From Gemmatimonadota bacterium (GTDB taxonomy: Bacteria > Gemmatimonadota > Gemmatimonadetes > Longimicrobiales > Gaopeijiaceae), in NCBI GenBank assembly GCA_018678395.1, contig JAHHMJ010000090.1, positions 1 to 11,513 on the forward strand: a DNA stretch of 11,513 nt, written 5' to 3'. Made by a program: the position numbers and the translations under genes. The notes beneath the pieces are model-generated. The model saw only the letters and a program-made list of their open reading frames with translations. It made no database searches and was not told the origin of the DNA. Shown piece after piece: positions 7,183 to 11,513 of the stretch (position 1 is its first letter; every line of letters starts with the position of its first letter).

Positions 7183-8658
7183 CTAACGCGCCACGCGCAG
7201 CGTCGCCTCCGCGCGAACGTCGGCTCGGACGAGAAGGGCGTCGAGCCCCGCCACCACGTCGACGACATCGACCGATGCGACTCGACCCTCGAGACGCACC
7301 CTCTCGGAGAGCGACCGATTCAGCCCGCGCTCGACCTGGCCCTGGGCCCAACTGACGGCTGGACTCGCGGGCCAGCGCGCGGCATCCCGCAACAGCCCCA
7401 CGAGCCCCACTCGAGCGACCCATGCCGCGCCCTCGACCAACGCGCGACCCGAAGCCACGTCGAAATCCAGGTCGGGCACCCCGATGCGGCCGTCCTCGGG
7501 GTCGTAGCGCGGCGTCCCGACCAGATACAGGCGACCGCGGGCATCCCCTCCGAGATCGACCGCGACGGCGAGTCGCCCCCGTCCGATTCCGGACACCTCG
7601 AAACCCTCGAGACGTACGGTGCGGTCCCCGCGCGTGAGCGTTCTGCCGGAGAGCTCGCGGTCGAGCAGGCTGCTCGCTTCGTCGTACTCCGCGCGGGCCT
7701 CGACCCGGACCGCGAACCCGGGGGCCACGAAGCCCGAATCGAGTGGAGGCAGGGCGGTCGCCACCACCGCCGGCCGCGGGCCGACCACCAGCCGGGGTCG
7801 GGCGCGAAGGCCCAGGATCGTCTGCACGCCCTCCCCGTAGCCCCGAATCGGCCCACGGACGAGTCCCTCCGGCGCCAGGACCATCCACACGTCCTCGGCG
7901 AGCTCGACCGGCTCCGCGATCACCGACCACCACTCCTCGAACCGACTGCGGAGGTCGATGTCGGCGAGGAGCGAATCGAGGCCGCTCGCCTGGTTCTCGA
8001 GGAAACGCCGCGCCTCGTCGACGACGCGCTCGGTCATGTCCCATCGAATCACCGTGACCCGGCACCGGTCGCGGTCCGTCTCGCTTCTCGGGACCAGGAC
8101 GTCCACGGCCACCCGGGAATGCAGGCGCCATTCCCGGTCGAGCGTGAGGGGAGCGATGAGGGCCACGTCCAGACGCGGAGGGGCTTCGTCGTCCCCGGTC
8201 CCGCAGGACGCACTGACGGTGGGCAACACGGGCGGGTCGTACCACGCCCGCGCACGATACGCGATGGTCGTGGCGACCCGCGCGACCGAGTCCTCGAAGC
8301 TCGCCCGAAACGGCTCCCGCGAGAGCGAGAAGGCGACCTCGAGCCGGTCGTTGCCCGCCACGGAGAGTCGGTCCTCGAGGTCTCCCCAGGCTGCGGGCAC
8401 CTGCCGCTCCATCTCGGCGATCATCGGTGCCAGATCGAGGTCGACCGGCACGGACAGGAGCGACGGAGGCAGCGGAGCCAGCCGCGCCGCCGCATCGACG
8501 GTGTCGACCTCCGGTGCGCGCACCTCGCCGAGTCCCCCGTCACGATCGATGAAGACAGCGACGGCGACGATGCTCACGGCCAGGAGGGCGGCCCCGGCGA
8601 CGGCGTATCGCCGATTCCCCCGGACGACCTCCAACGAAGACTCCAGCAACCGCCTCAT
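7183..8658 (-). CDS. DUF4403-like protein with N-terminal membrane anchor
   Basis: The product is 491 aa from the ATG at 8658. A GTG at 8691 would add 11 residues; neither start has a clear Shine-Dalgarno sequence, so ATG is a mild preference. Residues 1-17 are basic and 18-37 form one membrane segment (YAVAGAALLAVSIVAVAVFI), giving an anchored protein exposed outside the cytoplasm. The rest is a long beta-rich region. SVPVDLDLAPMI at 69-80 and the GTPRYDPEDGRIGVPDLDFD block at 381-400 recall DUF4403, a family of unknown function. C152 and C199 could form a disulfide. A helical segment at 410-450 precedes a final beta segment. The family call is from memory without a search. It is transcribed divergently from the P-type ATPase and upstream of the small membrane protein gene on the same strand. 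Confidence 0.85.
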   Translation of the reverse strand: MRRLLESSLEVVRGNRRYAVAGAALLAVSIVAVAVFIDRDGGLGEVRAPEVDTVDAAARLAPLPPSLLSVPVDLDLAPMIAEMERQVPAAWGDLEDRLSVAGNDRLEVAFSLSREPFRASFEDSVARVATTIAYRARAWYDPPVLPTVSASCGTGDDEAPPRLDVALIAPLTLDREWRLHSRVAVDVLVPRSETDRDRCRVTVIRWDMTERVVDEARRFLENQASGLDSLLADIDLRSRFEEWWSVIAEPVELAEDVWMVLAPEGLVRGPIRGYGEGVQTILGLRARPRLVVGPRPAVVATALPPLDSGFVAPGFAVRVEARAEYDEASSLLDRELSGRTLTRGDRTVRLEGFEVSGIGRGRLAVAVDLGGDARGRLYLVGTPRYDPEDGRIGVPDLDFDVASGRALVEGAAWVARVGLVGLLRDAARWPASPAVSWAQGQVERGLNRSLSERVRLEGRVASVDVVDVVAGLDALLVRADVRAEATLRVAR

Positions 8659-8798
8659 GCGCCGAACGTCGGGGCCCGACCCCGGTCGCACAAGCCAACG
8701 GCAGGGCGTGGTGCCCCGACCCGATCGGGATCAGCCGGGATGCGCCTCGATGCTGGCGTCTTCCGAGAAGATCAGTCGCATGGCTCCAGGTCTTTCCG

Positions 8799-8916
8799 AT
8801 GACGGTCGACATCGACAACCCAGAGTTCCGCCAGCTCATGGACACCATGTACCGGAACACAGAGGCGGACGCGCGACACGCCCCCGAAGGACTTCCGTCT
8901 GGTGCCGTCGTACTGA
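8799..8916 (+). pseudogene. Possible 38-aa micro-gene with an apparent +1 frameshift in a C run
   Basis: From the ATG at 8799 the frame encodes MTVDIDNPEFRQLMDTMYRN, with 25 of 28 codons after the start ending in G or C up to base 8885. Directly after the five-C run at 8881-8885 this drops to 1 of 6 in that frame, while the +1 frame rises to 8 of 9 and reads KDFRLVPSY before a TGA at 8914-8916. Removing one C would give a continuous 38-aa protein ending APKDFRLVPSY. Without correction the original frame runs to a TAG at 9009-9011 through an Arg/Pro/Ser-rich tail that looks non-coding. No family is recognised. The Shine-Dalgarno is weak (CAGG, 9 bases upstream). It could be a homopolymer sequencing error, a decayed gene, or chance. 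Confidence 0.35.
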
Positions 8917-8951
8917 CGGTCCACCCACGCGGATCGAACGACGCGGCCCGT

Positions 8952-8990
8952 CGCCCCCCGGGGCGCGGGGCGTCGTCGTCTTGCCGCCCC
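8952..8990 (+). other. GC hairpin cluster upstream of the ATPase gene
   Basis: CGCCCC-CC-GGGGCG (8952-8965) is a near-palindrome, and GGGGCG (8967-8972) can pair with CGCCCC (8985-8990) across a 12-base loop. The GGGGCG arms are interchangeable, so mutually exclusive folds are possible. No T run follows, so it is not a standard intrinsic terminator. It ends 24 bases before the ATPase start. Confidence 0.35.
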
Positions 8991-9014
8991 TTCGGCCCGG
9001 TCCGAGCTTAGGTC

Positions 9015-11513
9015 ATGGATGAGACCGTCGCCGCCGACGCGCCGGACTGGCATGCCCTTCCGGCGACCGAGGTCCTGCGCCGTCTGTCCACCGATTCGGA
9101 GGGCATGTCCGACGACGAGGCCGCACGGCGCCTGGAGACGTACGGCCCCAACCGTCTCGAGCCGCCTCCACCCGTGGCCTGGATTCGCATCCTCGCACGC
9201 CAGTTCGCGAGCGTGGTGGTGCTGCTGCTCGCCGCCGCCGCCGTCGTCGCGCTGCTGATCGGCGATGCTCTGGAGGCCGGCGCGATCGCGCTGGTCCTCG
9301 CCCTGAACAGCCTGCTGGGCTTCGTGGTCGAACTCCGGGCTCGCCAGGCCATGGCGGCGCTGCGCGCATTCGCGGTCCCCGAGGCCCGGGTGATCCGCGA
9401 GGGTCGACGGCGGACCATCGCAGCCGCCGACCTCGTTCCCGGTGACGTGATCGAGCTCGAGGCCGGCGACGCCGTGCCGGCCGATGCGAGAATCCTCGAC
9501 GGAGTCGACCTGAGAGCGGTCGAGGCTGCGCTGACCGGCGAATCGGTGCCCGTCGCCAAGCAGCCCGAGCCGGTCGACGCTCGGGTGCCCCTCCCCGATC
9601 GTCGCTCCCTCGTCCACACCGGAACGACCGTCGTGGCGGGCGCCGCGCGCGCCGTCGTCGTCTCCACGGGAGGTGACACCGAACTCGGCCGGGTGGGGCG
9701 ACTGCTCGCCTCCGTGGAGCCCAGTCGCACACCTCTGGAGCGGCGGCTCGACGCACTGGGGCACCGCCTCGTCGGCCTGACCCTCGCGATCGCCGCCGCC
9801 GTCACGGCGATCGGCGTGCTGCGAGGCGAGCCGTGGGGTCGCATGATCGAGACCGGCATCGCCCTGGCCATCGCCGCGGTCCCCGAGGGCCTTCCGGCGG
9901 TCGCGACGATCGCGCTCGCCGTGGGGCTCACCCGGATGGCCCGTCGCAACGCCCTCGTCCGGCGCCTCGGCGCGGTGGAGGCCCTCGGATCGACGACCGT
10001 CGTGTGCTCGGATAAGACCGGCACCCTCACCGCGGGTCGCATGAGCGTTCGTGCCGTGGTCCTCCCCGCGGCCGAGCTGGTCGTCGAAGGACGCGGCTAC
10101 GAGCTGGAGGGTCGGATCCTCCGGGATGGGGCGCCGATCGGGGCGGACGAAGATCCCGTGTTGAACCGGCTTCTCCGGGCGGCGGCGTGGACTCCGACGG
10201 CGTCGATCGACCCCGCGACCCACGAGGTCGCCGGGGACCCGACGGACGCCGCCCTTCTGGTTCTCGCCGCGCGGGGCGGGCGGCCTCGGGAGGCCCTCGA
10301 AGCGGCCGAGGGCGACCCGCACGTCCTGCCCTTCTCGGGTGAGCGCCTCATGAGCGCTGCCATCGTCGGGGGCGAGACCTTCGTGAAGGGTGCCCCGGAC
10401 CGCGTCCTCACCGCCTGCGATCGCGTCGCGGTCGGGGAGGGCTTCGAGCCGCTCGACGAGGCGACGCGCCACCGACTCGAACAGCGCAATCGCGAGCTCG
10501 CGGACGAAGGCCTGAGGGTGATCGGGCTGGCGTCGCAGGATCGCGCCGCCCCGGACCTCGCGTCGCTCGACGGCCTGATCTTCCTGGGGCTGGTCGGGAT
10601 TCTCGACCCGCCGGCGGCCGGGGTACCCGAGACGGTGGCACTCCTGCGGGAGGCGGGGATCCGGACGGTGATGATCACGGGCGACCAGACGGCGACCGGG
10701 GCGGCGGTCGCCCGCGAGCTGGGACTCCTCGAGGAGGGGGCGGCCGTCGTCGAAGGGGGCGCGCTCGCGAATACGAGTGACGAGGAACTCCCCACGCTCG
10801 TGCGGGAGACGGCGGTCTACGCCCGCACGGGCCCGGCCGACAAGCTACGGATCGTGTCGGCGCTGCAGGCCGAGGGACACGTCGTCGCCATGCTGGGCGA
10901 TGGAGTGAACGACGCCGCCGCCCTCAGGAAGGCGGATGTCGGGGTCGCCATGGGAGGCCGAGGCACCGACCTGGCCCGTGAGACCGCGGCGATCGTACTC
11001 CAGGACGACCGCTTCGCGACGGTGGGGGCCGCAGTCGAAGAGGGGCGGGTGATCGACGACAACATCCGCAAGTTCGCCTTCTACCTCTTCAGCTGTAACC
11101 TGGCCGAGGTCGGTGTGCTGCTCGGGGCGGGCCTGCTCGGGCTCCCGCTGCCTCTGCTGCCCTTGCAGATCCTCTGGCTGAATCTGGTGACCGACACCTT
11201 CCCTGCTCTCGCGCTGGCGATGGAACCGGCCGAGCCCGGCGTCATGACGCGTCCGCCTCGCGCACCCGGCGCACCGCTACTCTCGCGGCGATTCGTCCGA
11301 GCCCTCGCCTTCTACGCCACGCTCATCACCGTGGTGACCCTCGCCGCGTGGGGATGGGGGCTGGCCCGCGGAGACGTCGAGGGAGCACGGAGTCTGGCCT
11401 TCACTGCGCTGGCCCTGGCCCAACTCTTCCATCTCGGCAACGCCCGTGGGCGGAGACCCATGCTCGCACGGGGCGCCGTCGTTGCGAATCGGTGGGCGCT
11501 GGCAGCTGTGGGC
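9015..11513 (+). CDS. P2A-type cation-transporting P-type ATPase (Ca2+-ATPase-like), 3' truncated by window end
   Basis: 833 codons are open from the ATG at 9015 to the last base, with no stop reached; family members are about 900 aa, so little is missing. The N-terminal cation-ATPase domain spans about 12-64, with M1/M2 at 64-106. The actuator TGES is at 174-177 and M4 carries PEGLP at 290-294. The phosphorylation motif DKTGTLT has D333 as phospho-acceptor. The nucleotide domain has FSGER (440-444) and KGAPD (458-462). The hinge motifs are TGD at 555-557 and GDGVND at 628-633. M5 has N695-x2-E698 and M6 has N723-L-V-T-D727, the positions that bind Ca2+ in SERCA; the M8 position matching SERCA E908 appears to be Q803. 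This supports an inner-membrane Ca2+ or related cation exporter, perhaps with a single ion site; ion choice is inference. AGG lies 3 bases before the ATG and the micro-ORF's unshifted stop 3 bases upstream. Confidence 0.95.
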   Translation, partial: MDETVAADAPDWHALPATEVLRRLSTDSEGMSDDEAARRLETYGPNRLEPPPPVAWIRILARQFASVVVLLLAAAAVVALLIGDALEAGAIALVLALNSLLGFVVELRARQAMAALRAFAVPEARVIREGRRRTIAAADLVPGDVIELEAGDAVPADARILDGVDLRAVEAALTGESVPVAKQPEPVDARVPLPDRRSLVHTGTTVVAGAARAVVVSTGGDTELGRVGRLLASVEPSRTPLERRLDALGHRLVGLTLAIAAAVTAIGVLRGEPWGRMIETGIALAIAAVPEGLPAVATIALAVGLTRMARRNALVRRLGAVEALGSTTVVCSDKTGTLTAGRMSVRAVVLPAAELVVEGRGYELEGRILRDGAPIGADEDPVLNRLLRAAAWTPTASIDPATHEVAGDPTDAALLVLAARGGRPREALEAAEGDPHVLPFSGERLMSAAIVGGETFVKGAPDRVLTACDRVAVGEGFEPLDEATRHRLEQRNRELADEGLRVIGLASQDRAAPDLASLDGLIFLGLVGILDPPAAGVPETVALLREAGIRTVMITGDQTATGAAVARELGLLEEGAAVVEGGALANTSDEELPTLVRETAVYARTGPADKLRIVSALQAEGHVVAMLGDGVNDAAALRKADVGVAMGGRGTDLARETAAIVLQDDRFATVGAAVEEGRVIDDNIRKFAFYLFSCNLAEVGVLLGAGLLGLPLPLLPLQILWLNLVTDTFPALALAMEPAEPGVMTRPPRAPGAPLLSRRFVRALAFYATLITVVTLAAWGWGLARGDVEGARSLAFTALALAQLFHLGNARGRRPMLARGAVVANRWALAAVG

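Larger units (their letters stand above)
8659..9014. other. Divergent intergenic region between the DUF4403-like gene and the ATPase gene
   Basis: This stretch of about 350 bases holds a possible micro-gene (8799-8916) and a GC hairpin cluster (8952-8990). The remainder (8659-8798) has no convincing gene. A 16-codon minus-strand frame at 8731-8781 has a GGAG only two bases from its ATG and was not called. I see no clear sigma-70 promoter on either strand, although promoters for both flanking genes should lie here. Confidence 0.5.

Noticed and set aside
8659..8691. GTG start at 8691 for the DUF4403-like gene
   Set aside because: No Shine-Dalgarno sequence supports it over the ATG at 8658, though none clearly supports the ATG either. 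It is kept only as an alternative.
8731..8781. 16-codon minus-strand frame (MRLIFSEDASIEAHPG)
   Set aside because: It is too short to judge. Its GGAG is only two bases from the ATG, and nothing else indicates a gene.
6367..8802. 811-codon open frame on the plus strand
   Set aside because: It is antisense to padR, the 91-aa gene and the DUF4403-like gene, all with better motifs and codon use. Its translation is low-complexity Arg/Pro/His, typical of GC-rich shadow frames.
8772..10472. 566-codon open frame on the minus strand
   Set aside because: It is antisense to the P-type ATPase, where TGES, DKTGTLT and PEGLP are all on the plus strand.

Overview
The window is very GC-rich DNA, and nearly every codon in the real genes ends in G or C. 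A PadR regulator sits beside a fused double-unit MacB/FtsX permease (ADOP type), and there are DUF3810-like and DUF4403-like proteins. This mix suggests a Gemmatimonadota- or Acidobacteriota-like bacterium. That placement is inference from gene content only. I see no tRNA, rRNA, CRISPR array, insertion sequence or phage gene.

Layout. 49-987 (-): a membrane-anchored HExxH protein resembling DUF3810. 988-1139: a divergent intergenic region. 1140-2801 (+): an N-terminal Rieske [2Fe-2S] domain fused to a glutamate-synthase-type FMN/[3Fe-4S] domain. 2798-3697 (+): an unrecognised 299-residue protein joined to it by a GTGA stop/start overlap. 3684-6302 (-): an 872-residue ADOP permease, converging on the previous gene with a 14-base overlap. 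6299-6628 (-): the PadR regulator just upstream of the permease, again joined by GTGA. A perfect 9-2-9 inverted repeat at 6649-6668 abuts a consensus TATAAT and is the likely PadR operator. 6751-7026 (-): a small glycine/alanine-rich membrane protein. 7183-8658 (-): a signal-anchored DUF4403-like protein. 8799-8916 (+): a possible micro-gene with an apparent one-base frameshift. 9015 to the window end (+): a P2A-type cation ATPase cut off at its 3' end.

How the genes may work together. The PadR-ADOP pair is a self-contained regulated export or efflux-type unit. Its ATPase partner is not in the window. The Rieske-GltS fusion and its coupled partner look like a two-gene redox unit: electrons could pass from Rieske to 3Fe-4S to FMN without a separate ferredoxin. 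There is no glutamine amidotransferase domain, so the substrate is open. The P-type ATPase is an independent ion pump transcribed divergently from the DUF4403 gene.

The best candidates for something undescribed are the Rieske-GltS fusion with its HHFD/GHWH partner, and the frameshifted micro-ORF before the ATPase.
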